Assembly (NCBI GenBank): GCA_001769505.1
Contig: MEOF01000037.1
Coordinates: 1-32,498 of the forward strand
Direction of reading: 5' to 3'
Origin: Bacteroidetes bacterium GWF2_33_38
GTDB taxonomy: Bacteria > Bacteroidota > Bacteroidia > Bacteroidales > GWF2-33-38
Length of the DNA stretch: 32,498 nucleotides
A program made the position numbers and the translations under genes. Of this stretch, positions 8,761 through 16,869 are shown piece after piece; the stretch's first letter is position 1, and every line of letters begins with the position of its first letter. Under the pieces are notes generated by a model. It saw only the letters and a program-made list of their open reading frames with translations, was not told the origin of the DNA and did not search any database.

Positions 8761-11574
8761 ATGAAAATCAACAAGTTAATATCGACCAGCTTATTCCTCT
8801 TTGCATTTGTAAGTTTTGTTTCTGCACAAAAAGCAAGTATTAATGGTCGTGTAATAGACAAAAACACAAAGGAAGAGCTAATCGGGGTTAATATATTAAT
8901 TCAAGGAACACATATTGGAACAATAACTGATTTTAATGGAAATTTTAGCATTCAAAATATTGAACCAGGAACATACAATATTCAATGTTCATACATTTCG
9001 TATGAGCCACAAGTGTATAATAATCTTGTATTGAAAGCAAATGATGTTTCAACTCTTAATTTTGACATGGAAGAGGCTATGCTTGGAATTAAAGAAGTTA
9101 CCATTGCAGCCAAAACTGTACGAAAAACCGAATCAGCAGTCTTAGCCATGCAAAAAAAATCGGTAGTACTAACTAATGGAATTTCTGCTCAGCAAATGTC
9201 GAAACAAGGAGACAATACAGCAGCTGGAGCCTTGAAGCGAGTTACGGGTTTGTCGATTGAAGGAGGGAAATATGTTTACGTAAGAGGCTTGGGAGATAGA
9301 TACAGCAAAACAGCTCTTAATAATGCTAGTGTACCAGGCTTAGATCCAAACCGAAATTCGGTACAAATGGATATTTTCCCGAGTAATATTATTGAAAACA
9401 TGGTTGTTTATAAAACTTTTTCGCCCGAATTACCCGGCGATTTTTCAGGAGGATTTATCAATATCGAAACCAAAGATTTTCCCGAAAAGCTCCTATTTCA
9501 GTATTCATCATCACTTGGGTACAATACTCAAGCTTCGTTAAATGCAGATTTTTTAACGTATACTGGAGGCAAATACGATTGGCTTGGCTTCGATGATGGT
9601 TCTCGAAGTGTTCCAGAAGGAATGATTCTAGAAGATATTCCATATTATAACAACAATACAAAGCCGACCTTGGATTCAATTACACAATTGTTCAATAAAA
9701 ATATGTCGCCCGAAAAGAAAAAATCATTTTTAAATCAAAGCCATTCAATATCGTTTGGAAATAAATTCAATTTGTTTGGAAAGCCTCTCGGTTTTATAAC
9801 AAGTTTAAGCTACACAAATCAAAATACTTTTTACGAAGAGGGAGAAGTGAGTTATTATAAATTAACCGAAAACAATGCTCAAAACTTAAATAAAGAGTAC
9901 TCTTACAGCGATACACAAGGCGAAAACGAAGTTTTGATTGGAGCATTAATGAGCATGAACTATAAATTTTCAGATAATCATACGATTGGAATGAGTGTTT
10001 TTCGTAATCAAAGCGGAAATAAATCAGCACGATACATGTACGGAGAAAAGCCATCTGACGAGATAGGAATGTATATCGAAACCCGAACGTTACAATATAT
10101 TCAGCGAGCATTGACGTCAACTCAATTACAAGGAAATCACACGTTTAAAAACTTGGCTGATTTGAATATTAAATGGCTAAGTTCATTTACTTCTTCATCT
10201 CAAGACGAACCCGATTTACGATATTTTACCAATAGTCATTACCCCGAATACGAAAATACTTCGCAAGAATACGAATTAACTCCATCGAAATACAAAGTAC
10301 CGACTCGATATTTTCGCGATATGTCGGAAATAAATTTCGATAATAAAATAGACATTACACGACCATTCAAATATTTGGGAGCCGATTCAGAATTTAAGTT
10401 CGGAGCTGCATTTTTGTACAAATATCGTATGTTTAATGAGCAACGAATTAGTTATATACAACAGCAAGATAATTTTAATGGTAGTATTTCTGATTATTTT
10501 TCCGACGATAATCTTGGCTATAACGCCGATCAATCCGCTTTTAATGTTTATGTTCAAGATGCTACCGATGTAAAAAACAGCTATCAAGCCGACCAAAATG
10601 TTACCGCAGGTTATGGAATGGTTAATTTACCTATAAACGAAAAAATAAAAATAAGCACAGGTATTCGGGTTGAAAATACAAACATTTGGATTGCAAGTAT
10701 GGATCGAAAATACAATCCTGGAACCTTGTCAAATATCGATTTACTTCCAGCAATAAATTTAACATACAGCAAAAGTAGCGATATAAAATTTCGGTTAGCC
10801 TATTCTAAAACGGTTGCTCGCCCAACATTCAGAGAGCTTGCTCCGTATGCATCTGAAGATTTTCAAGGGGGTATTACTTATATTGGAAACTCAGAACTCC
10901 AACGTACACAAATCGACAATTTCGACATTCGTTGGGAACAATATCTGAAACCCGGCGAATTGATTTCAATTAGCACGTTTATCAAATATTTTAAAAATCC
11001 GATTGAGTTAGTCGATAATCCAGTTGCTGTAAATCCTGAACTGACTTGGCAAAATGTTGATAATGCAAAACTTTACGGCATAGAACTGGAACTACGAAAA
11101 AATCTTGATTTTATACATTTTCTTCGTAATATAAGCATTGCAGGAAATTACACCTTTGTAAAATCAGTCGTTTCGATTGATTCGCTTGAGCTAAGTTCAA
11201 TTCACGCAACCGACCCCGACCATGCTAGCAATAGGGTTATGTTTGGACAGTCGCCGTATGTAATTAACGGGCTATTAAGTTACAAAAACGACAGCATTGG
11301 TTTATCGGCAAATCTTAGTTATAATGTTACCGGAAAAAAATTGGTTGTGATAATCAAAAATGGAACTCCTGACATTTACGAGCAACCCCGTCACCAACTT
11401 GATTTTAATATTACCAAAGAATTTGGCGAACGAATAAAATTGAAATTTTCGATTGGAAATATTTTAAATTCTGCATACAAAAAGACATACACTTACAACG
11501 ATGAAGAATACATTTTTAACAATAAATATTTAGGACAAACATTTTCGATTAGTTTTAATTACACGATTGAATAA
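8761..11574 (+). CDS. TonB-dependent outer-membrane receptor (carboxypeptidase-regulatory-like N-domain)
   Basis: 937 residues. A signal peptide ends near residue 22 (FVSFVSAQ). Residues about 24-110 form a carboxypeptidase-regulatory-like beta-sandwich (INGRVIDKNTKEELIGVNI, GTITDFNGNFSI), as in many Bacteroidota TonB receptors. A plug domain follows (QQMSKQGDNTAAGALKRVTG, YVYVRGLGDRYS, FSGGFINIETKDF), then a long aromatic-rich beta-barrel with a C-terminal strand ending FSISFNYTIE. Imports a ligand across the outer membrane with TonB/ExbBD energy. Its immediate partner is the upstream lipoprotein, presumably cotranscribed: I find no good promoter in the 30 bp between the hairpin and the ATG. 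Substrate cannot be told from sequence. Confidence 0.93.
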   Translation: MKINKLISTSLFLFAFVSFVSAQKASINGRVIDKNTKEELIGVNILIQGTHIGTITDFNGNFSIQNIEPGTYNIQCSYISYEPQVYNNLVLKANDVSTLNFDMEEAMLGIKEVTIAAKTVRKTESAVLAMQKKSVVLTNGISAQQMSKQGDNTAAGALKRVTGLSIEGGKYVYVRGLGDRYSKTALNNASVPGLDPNRNSVQMDIFPSNIIENMVVYKTFSPELPGDFSGGFINIETKDFPEKLLFQYSSSLGYNTQASLNADFLTYTGGKYDWLGFDDGSRSVPEGMILEDIPYYNNNTKPTLDSITQLFNKNMSPEKKKSFLNQSHSISFGNKFNLFGKPLGFITSLSYTNQNTFYEEGEVSYYKLTENNAQNLNKEYSYSDTQGENEVLIGALMSMNYKFSDNHTIGMSVFRNQSGNKSARYMYGEKPSDEIGMYIETRTLQYIQRALTSTQLQGNHTFKNLADLNIKWLSSFTSSSQDEPDLRYFTNSHYPEYENTSQEYELTPSKYKVPTRYFRDMSEINFDNKIDITRPFKYLGADSEFKFGAAFLYKYRMFNEQRISYIQQQDNFNGSISDYFSDDNLGYNADQSAFNVYVQDATDVKNSYQADQNVTAGYGMVNLPINEKIKISTGIRVENTNIWIASMDRKYNPGTLSNIDLLPAINLTYSKSSDIKFRLAYSKTVARPTFRELAPYASEDFQGGITYIGNSELQRTQIDNFDIRWEQYLKPGELISISTFIKYFKNPIELVDNPVAVNPELTWQNVDNAKLYGIELELRKNLDFIHFLRNISIAGNYTFVKSVVSIDSLELSSIHATDPDHASNRVMFGQSPYVINGLLSYKNDSIGLSANLSYNVTGKKLVVIIKNGTPDIYEQPRHQLDFNITKEFGERIKLKFSIGNILNSAYKKTYTYNDEEYIFNNKYLGQTFSISFNYTIE

Positions 11575-11650
11575 TTGATTCGTCGTAATGAGAAAAAATT
11601 AATTCAGTTGAATATGAGAATTATAACATAATCAATTAATTTATTACGAT

Positions 11651-12511
11651 ATGTCATCATCTCAAAAACTTTATTCCGAAATCCTTTCTGGGATTCATTC
11701 AAACGAATCGAATTTAAAAAATGAGTATATAAAACTTTTTGAGGAAAACAAACTTATGAAAGACAGTTTTGTATATGCTAGCGTACTTCAAAAAGGCATT
11801 CTTGCAAAGCAACGACATTTCGAAAGAGTGTTTTCCGATTCGTTTATTCTGTACAAACCCTTACATTATATTAGTGGCGATTTTTATTGGTTGTCGAAAA
11901 ACGAAAATTTTATATATTTTGCCGCAGCCGATTCAACCGGACATGGCGTTCCAGGAGCGATGCTCTCGATGCTCGGACACGGCTTGTTGAACTACGCCAT
12001 CCTTGACAAAGGTCTTAAAAAATCGAATCAGATTCTAAAAGAAATGGACAAGCGATTGATTGAGTCATTTTCGTTTGAAAATAATAATCTTGTTGTAAAC
12101 AACGATTGGATTGATATTGCACTATGTGTTTACGACGAAAAATCACAAATATTGTCTTTTTCAGGAGCAAGAAGAGATTTACTTTTGATTCGAAATAATA
12201 AACTATTTCACTACAAAGGAGTTCGTTACCCGATTGGTGGTTGGCAACTTGAATCGAACCGTTCTTTTAAAGTTCATAAAATTAAAATTGTAAAAGGCGA
12301 TAAAGTTTATTTAGGTTCTGATGGTTATCAAGATCAATTTGGAGGAGAGCAGAATAGAAAATTCGGCTCTAAAAATTTGCACAATCTTCTTTTTTCAATT
12401 CACCATAAAACAATGTCGGAGCAAAAGCAAATTCTAGACGAAACACTTAATCTGTGGAAACAAAATCACGAACAAACCGACGATATTTGTTTAATGGGCG
12501 TTCAATTATAA
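11651..12511 (+). CDS. SpoIIE/PP2C-type serine phosphatase without sensor domain
   Basis: 286 residues. After a short, possibly coiled-coil N-terminus (about 1-50), the PPM-type SpoIIE domain is complete. It has SGDFYW with metal-ligand D77, AADSTGHGVPGA with D94, WIDIALCVYD (153-162), LGSDGYQDQFGG with D224, and TDDI (276-279). Family members dephosphorylate anti-sigma-antagonist proteins or other phosphoserine proteins. In Bacteroidota this domain is usually fused to 7TM, TPR or two-component sensor regions, which are absent here, so input must come from a partner or from the short N-terminus. No STAS or anti-sigma kinase gene lies in the window. It starts 76 bp after the TonB receptor, with no clear terminator or promoter between. 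Confidence 0.9.
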   Translation: MSSSQKLYSEILSGIHSNESNLKNEYIKLFEENKLMKDSFVYASVLQKGILAKQRHFERVFSDSFILYKPLHYISGDFYWLSKNENFIYFAAADSTGHGVPGAMLSMLGHGLLNYAILDKGLKKSNQILKEMDKRLIESFSFENNNLVVNNDWIDIALCVYDEKSQILSFSGARRDLLLIRNNKLFHYKGVRYPIGGWQLESNRSFKVHKIKIVKGDKVYLGSDGYQDQFGGEQNRKFGSKNLHNLLFSIHHKTMSEQKQILDETLNLWKQNHEQTDDICLMGVQL

Positions 12512-12696
12512 GTCTTTCAGTATATACTCAAATTAATTAGAAACCCGAAAAATTTGTTTATTTGCATATTTGTTGATAATCAGATAAACAAATTCCCCAA
12601 TAACCAAAAATAAAACCGAAACGCAATTTGCAAAGAGTACATTAAAGTAATTTTTTTTAAGTTGCTTCTTAAAAAAAGAGAAATTGCCTGCGATTA

Positions 12697-12840
12697 TACC
12701 AATTCTATTTCTATATGACACATATGTGATTTTTTAGATTCCCTTTTTCAAGGGAATGTGCCTCAAAAAATTATCACATACTCGCAAAAGCGGGTGTCTT
12801 ATTTTTAAATTGCGTCGGTCACATTGAATCGTAATTGGGA
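12697..12840 (+). mobile_element. MITE-like element, copy A (144 bp)
   Basis: Left end TACCAATT (12697-12704), right end AATTGGGA (12833-12840, one mismatch to the inverted left end). Flanked by TTA on both sides (12694-12696 and 12841-12843), as expected of a target-site duplication. The core matches copies at 18744 and 29666; against the 18744 copy I count five substitutions up to the GTAAT near the right end. Non-coding; internal hairpins as described for the 18744 copy. Confidence 0.85.
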
Positions 12841-12877
12841 TTAATCCGTTTATGAAAAATCATAATCATAATTATAT

Positions 12878-12908
12878 TTGAACAGAATCGCTTTTATTCT
12901 TAAGTTTG
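12878..12908 (+). promoter_or_regulatory. Predicted purD promoter
   Basis: TTG (12878-12880), 20-nt spacer, TAAGTTTG (12901-12908), an exact match to the Bacteroidota consensus TAnnTTTG. Transcription would begin around 12914-12916, only about 8 nt before the ATG at 12923. The TTG that could be mistaken for an upstream start codon is the -33 element itself. Confidence 0.75.
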
Positions 12909-12922
12909 CAAAAAAACGACTG

Positions 12923-14194
12923 ATGAATATATTGCTTATCGGAAATGGAGGTCGAGAACATGCAATGGCATGGAAAATATCTCAAAGCAAAAAGCTTACA
13001 AAATTGTATATCGCTCCGGGTAATGCTGGAACTTCATTTGTTGGCGAAAACATTAACATTAACCCATTGGATTTTGTTGCGGTTAAAAATACGGTTCTTG
13101 AAAAAAACATACAATTGGTAATTGTAGGACCCGAAGAGCCTTTGGTAAAAGGAATTCACGACTTTTTTCTTAACGACCACGAATTAAAGAACATTCCTAT
13201 AATCGGACCTCGAAAAATTGCGGCACAGCTCGAAGGAAGCAAAGATTTTGCTAAAGAGTTTATGCAACGACATAACATTCCAACAGCTAAATATTTTACC
13301 GTTTACAAAAATAATTTTAACGAAGGAATTTCATTCCTCGAAACGATGAACCCGCCGTATGTATTAAAAGCAGATGGATTAGCCGCAGGGAAAGGAGTTT
13401 TAATTATTAACTCACTTTTAGAGGCAAAAACATCGTTAAAAGAAATGCTTGATGGTCAGTTTGGTGAAGCGAGCAAAAAAGTTGTTATCGAAGAATTTTT
13501 AAAAGGCATTGAGTTGTCGGTTTTTGTACTAACCGATGGTAATTCATACATTACCTTGCCCGAAGCAAAAGATTATAAAAGAATCGGTGAAAACGACTCA
13601 GGATTAAATACCGGTGGCATGGGAGCTGTTTCGCCTGTTTCGTTTGCCACAAAAGAATTTATGTCGAAAATTGATATTAACATAATTCAACCAACCATAA
13701 ACGGACTAAAAAAAGATAACATTCCATATAAAGGATTTATATTTTTTGGTTTAATAAATGTTGAGGGCGAACCTTTTGTGATTGAGTATAATGTTAGAAT
13801 GGGAGATCCCGAAACCGAAGCGGTTATTCCGAGAATCAAATCGGATATTGTCGAATTATTCGAAGCCGTGGCAAACAATAAAATTCACGAAAAAAGTATC
13901 GAAATTTCAACGGAATATTGTACAACGGTTATGCTTGTTTCGAAAGGATATCCCGAAACTTACGAAAAAGGACACGAGATAAGGCTTAATGAAAAAATTA
14001 ATGATTCTCTAGTTTTTCATGCAGGAACAACATTAGCGAATGGTAAAATAATTACAAGCGGAGGACGAGTAATCGCTGTAAGTTCGTTAGGAAAATCAAA
14101 GAGCGAAGCATTGGCTAAATCGTATGCAAATGCTAATAATATTTTATTCGAAGGTAAAAATTTTAGAAAAGATATTGGGTTTGACTTATTATAA
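12923..14194 (+). CDS. purD: Phosphoribosylamine-glycine ligase (GAR synthetase)
   Basis: 423 residues from the ATG at 12923, the normal length. It ligates glycine to 5-phosphoribosylamine with ATP, the second step of de novo purine synthesis, in the cytosol. The N-terminus is the family signature MNILLIGNGGREHAMAWK. Further markers are VGPEEPLVKG, the ATP-grasp segment VLKADGLAAGKGV, SGLNTGGMGAVSPV, and EYNVRMGDPETEAVIPR near the catalytic metal ligands. A longer frame opens with TTG at 12878, but that codon overlaps the predicted -33 promoter element and the added 15 residues resemble nothing in the family. A membrane-protein gene follows after 6 bp, so the two form an operon. Confidence 0.97.
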   Translation: MNILLIGNGGREHAMAWKISQSKKLTKLYIAPGNAGTSFVGENININPLDFVAVKNTVLEKNIQLVIVGPEEPLVKGIHDFFLNDHELKNIPIIGPRKIAAQLEGSKDFAKEFMQRHNIPTAKYFTVYKNNFNEGISFLETMNPPYVLKADGLAAGKGVLIINSLLEAKTSLKEMLDGQFGEASKKVVIEEFLKGIELSVFVLTDGNSYITLPEAKDYKRIGENDSGLNTGGMGAVSPVSFATKEFMSKIDINIIQPTINGLKKDNIPYKGFIFFGLINVEGEPFVIEYNVRMGDPETEAVIPRIKSDIVELFEAVANNKIHEKSIEISTEYCTTVMLVSKGYPETYEKGHEIRLNEKINDSLVFHAGTTLANGKIITSGGRVIAVSSLGKSKSEALAKSYANANNILFEGKNFRKDIGFDLL

Positions 14195-14200
14195 TTATAT

Positions 14201-15184
14201 ATGCTTTTAAGACTTTTTAAATCAAAACAACCCGTATTATTGTTTTTAGTTCCCGTAATAGCTTTAGCCTTATGGTTAAAAACTATAATTATAACATCGC
14301 ACTCGACTTTACAGCCAAAAGCATCTCAATTACCTTTAAGTAATTTACTTAACTTTTTGTTTCAATACAATTTGCATTTAATTACAATTGTATCGCTTAT
14401 ATTCATTGTATTACTTGGGTACTTGCTTATTAAATTGAATTCGGAGTTTATCAATATTGATGCGAGAGTATCTTTGCCCGCCTTGTTTTATTTGCTAATC
14501 ATTGGGAATAATATCGAACTTCAGCTAAAGTCTGACATGGTATTTCCAACTATTTTTTTATCTCTTTCACTGATTCAGGTTTTTCGAACCTATAAACTCG
14601 AATATGCATTTTCGTATTTGTTTAATGCTGGGTTTTTTATGGCTGTCGGAAGTCTATTTTATGCTAAAATCATTTTCTTTTTTCCAATTTTATGGATTGG
14701 CGTAGGAATTATCAGAACCTATAATTGGCGTGAATGGTCGGTTATGCTTGTTGGTTTTTTGATTCCCTTTTTGATTGCCAGTTCTTATTTTTATATAAGC
14801 GATGAATTAGCAATGTATTCGAAAGGATTTGCCGATGATTTATTTTACAGAAATGCTGTTTTTCAGATTAAACTCCCCGATATTATCTTCTTTTCGTATC
14901 TTTTCATAATCAGTCTTGTTTCTATACTTTACTTCTTTATGGGATATGATGTGAAAAAAATCAGTACTCGAAATAATCTTTTAATCCTTTTCTGGTTTGT
15001 AATACTATCGTTGATTATTTTTTTTGCATTACAAACGAATTCTTTTGAGCTTTTATACTTTTTATCAATTCCTCTTTCCATATTTTTTACAAACTATTTT
15101 ATGACCGAGAGAGATAGTTGGATAAAGGAAGTATTATTCACGATTTTCTTAGCTATTACAGTTTATTCTCAAATTATCGACTAA
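14201..15184 (+). CDS. DUF6427-like polytopic membrane protein
   Basis: 327 residues, very hydrophobic, with roughly nine or ten predicted transmembrane segments and hardly any soluble domain. It starts with an ATG 6 bp after the purD stop, implying cotranscription. In Bacteroidota a membrane protein of this type (DUF6427) is frequently encoded next to purD, and the sequence pattern (short charged N-terminus MLLRLFKSKQPVLLF, Phe/Ile/Leu-rich helices) agrees. The family assignment is from memory of that context and of the sequence style, not from a search. Function unknown; no catalytic motif seen. Confidence 0.7.
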   Translation: MLLRLFKSKQPVLLFLVPVIALALWLKTIIITSHSTLQPKASQLPLSNLLNFLFQYNLHLITIVSLIFIVLLGYLLIKLNSEFINIDARVSLPALFYLLIIGNNIELQLKSDMVFPTIFLSLSLIQVFRTYKLEYAFSYLFNAGFFMAVGSLFYAKIIFFFPILWIGVGIIRTYNWREWSVMLVGFLIPFLIASSYFYISDELAMYSKGFADDLFYRNAVFQIKLPDIIFFSYLFIISLVSILYFFMGYDVKKISTRNNLLILFWFVILSLIIFFALQTNSFELLYFLSIPLSIFFTNYFMTERDSWIKEVLFTIFLAITVYSQIID

Positions 15185-15289
15185 ATTCCATCACATAAAA
15201 ATAAATGAAAAATAAAAAGTTGAGTTATTTGTAACAAGATAAGAATGGCAACTACAGCAACATACCCAGAAACACTCCATCTTGATTAT

Positions 15290-15314
15290 GTAGCGTCCCT
15301 GACGGAGACACTAC
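15290..15314. repeat. Small imperfect GC-rich hairpin
   Basis: Arms GTAGCGTCC and GGAGACACTAC pair around loop CTGAC with one mismatch (C15294/A15310) and a bulge. It stands out by base composition in the AT-rich gap (15185-15468) between two convergent operons. No T-run follows, so it is not a standard terminator; it may be the relic of a dispersed repeat. The rest of that gap shows nothing I can name. Confidence 0.35.
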
Positions 15315-15468
15315 TGAAAAGAAAAAGTCGAAGATTTAAGCTGTAATTTTAAATTGCAAAGTTTAACTTTTTTACAAATACCTCAACCTTTCCTTATCAT
15401 TTTTCACACACAACAGTTTTTTTGTGGGCGTTTAATCAATAATACTCGCCAGCTTTTAACCACAACCC

Positions 15469-16029
15469 TTATGAGACCTTTAAAATGTAATCTATAATTT
15501 GATTTGTGGTATAAATATTCTCAATATTTGCCAGTTTAATTGCCGATTTTGGCATCGTATTTACCTGACATTCTTGAGGGTCTTGAGAGATTGCTATTCC
15601 GCCGAAATCGTTAATCATTTTCATCCCACAAGCTCCATCGCTGTTGGCTCCCGACAAAATAATTCCAATAACTCGGTCTCTGTAAACACTTGCCGCCGAT
15701 GTAAACGTAACATCAATTGAGGGTCTGGAATGATTTATTGGTTCTTCTGTTGTGAGCGAAAATGTTAAATCAGGTGAGATATACAAATGATAATTTGCCG
15801 GAGCTAGATACACGTTTCCATGTTGAATTTTTTCTTTGTCGTTGGGTTCAATAATCGGATTTTTTGAAATAATCGATAATGCTTCTGCGAACCCATGACG
15901 AACGTGTTTTAATCTATGCATACACAAAATAATAGGCGTGTTGTAATTTTTAGGTAATAACGATAATATTTTTGTTACCACCGAAAAACTTCCTGCTGAA
16001 CCTCCAATTATGATTATTTTGTCAGACAT
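15469..16029 (-). CDS. cheB: Stand-alone CheB-type protein-glutamate methylesterase domain
   Basis: 186 residues from the ATG at 16029; a longer frame runs upstream into the preceding gene and is not needed. The catalytic triad of CheB methylesterases is visible: S11 in GGSAGS, H38 in CMHRL, D131 in LSGANSDGACG. NVYLAPANYHL and the C-terminal segment AISQDPQECQVNTMPKSAI are also characteristic. There is no N-terminal receiver domain, so activity would not be controlled by CheA phosphorylation as in classical CheB. It is the third gene of a minus-strand cassette after two CheR-like genes, 7 bp after the second. No receptor, CheA or CheW is in the window. It may demethylate or deamidate an unconventional receptor or hybrid kinase (inference). 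Confidence 0.92.
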   Translation of the reverse strand: MSDKIIIIGGSAGSFSVVTKILSLLPKNYNTPIILCMHRLKHVRHGFAEALSIISKNPIIEPNDKEKIQHGNVYLAPANYHLYISPDLTFSLTTEEPINHSRPSIDVTFTSAASVYRDRVIGIILSGANSDGACGMKMINDFGGIAISQDPQECQVNTMPKSAIKLANIENIYTTNQIIDYILKVS

Positions 16030-16036
16030 ATAAAAA

Positions 16037-16858
16037 TTACTTTTTAATATAAATTTGTTCGTTTTCGTTATATATTTTAAAATCGGGTCTTGTTTCCGAA
16101 ATGCTTTCTTTAATTCCAATTGCCAAAAAACCTCCTTTGTTTAAACTAGCTGAGTAAACATTTAGCAGCTTTTCTTTGCACTCCGAAGTGTAGTACAAGA
16201 ATTTATTTCTGCAAATAACGACATCAATATTTTTTGGGCTTTTACTGGGGATAGAGTTCAATAGCAACAATTCAGTATTTGTTTTTAAATCGGCATTCAT
16301 TTGATATTTGTTTCCAATATCATTACAATATGACATAAAATCGGTCTCAAACCCCTTGTATCTAAAATAATTTTGTTTGTTATGTTCCATTTTTTTAGGG
16401 GTGTAAATACCATCTTTAATAGAACTTAAATTTAATTCGCTATTTGAAGATACAATTACATTAACTCTGTTGTTAAATGATTTTTCGTATAAAATAATGG
16501 CTAACGAATAAAAATCTTCTCCGCTTGTACTTTCGGGCATCCAAATGGTAATTTTTTCTTTTCGCGATAATAAATCAATTAAAATATTATTGGCAAAGAA
16601 AATCCAAAATTCAGGATCTCGAAACATCTCTGTTTCTTCAACGGTTATATCTTTCAAAAAGAATTTAAGCAATTTATTTTCTTTTTCAAGTCGTTGTAAG
16701 AAATCGCTTGTATCTTCAATGTTATGATTTGCAAAAAACACATTTATTCTTCGCTGAAACGACATCGTTGAATAGCCGGAGAGGTCAACAGTAAATCGAC
16801 GCTTTATTCCATCGATTAATAGTTTTGTATCTGTATTTGACAAAAAATCAACTGACAT
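16037..16858 (-). CDS. Degenerate CheR-like methyltransferase homologue
   Basis: 273 residues from the ATG at 16858. A GTG at 16870 overlapping the previous stop (TAGTG) would add four residues and is the alternative start. It aligns throughout with the upstream CheR: helical N-domain with Arg pair (SFQRRINVFF), TEMFRDPEFW, VVICRN and a final beta-strand IGIKES. The SAM-binding motif is altered: the WHAGCSSGQEVYS of its neighbour is WMPESTSGEDFYS here. The ribose-binding acidic motif (GTDLN in the neighbour) has become SSNSELN, and CRNVLIYF is CRNKFLYY. It is therefore probably inactive as a methyltransferase and may act as a binding or regulatory partner of the active paralogue. Loss of activity is inferred from sequence only. 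Confidence 0.82.
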   Translation of the reverse strand: MSVDFLSNTDTKLLIDGIKRRFTVDLSGYSTMSFQRRINVFFANHNIEDTSDFLQRLEKENKLLKFFLKDITVEETEMFRDPEFWIFFANNILIDLLSRKEKITIWMPESTSGEDFYSLAIILYEKSFNNRVNVIVSSNSELNLSSIKDGIYTPKKMEHNKQNYFRYKGFETDFMSYCNDIGNKYQMNADLKTNTELLLLNSIPSKSPKNIDVVICRNKFLYYTSECKEKLLNVYSASLNKGGFLAIGIKESISETRPDFKIYNENEQIYIKK

Positions 16859-16869
16859 TTTCTCTTGCA

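Larger units (their letters stand above)
12512..12922. other. Intergenic region between phosphatase and purD
   Basis: Holds the first 144-bp MITE-like element (12697-12840) and the purD promoter (12878-12908). The first 185 bp (12512-12696) contain no confident gene. A minus-strand frame of 62 codons (12533-12721) begins inside the element and could at most be a remnant. No obvious terminator follows the phosphatase gene. Confidence 0.6.

Noticed and set aside
8673-8867. Minus-strand 64-codon frame between lipoprotein and TonB receptor
   Set aside because: It covers the hairpin and the receptor's start and signal peptide on the other strand; no homology-like features.
12878-12922. 15-residue N-terminal extension of PurD from a TTG
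   Set aside because: The TTG is the predicted -33 promoter element and the extension is not part of the family; the ATG at 12923 gives the normal N-terminus.
16030-16119. 30-residue N-terminal extension of CheB
   Set aside because: It would overlap the end of the preceding CheR-like gene; the ATG at 16029 begins directly at the conserved core.
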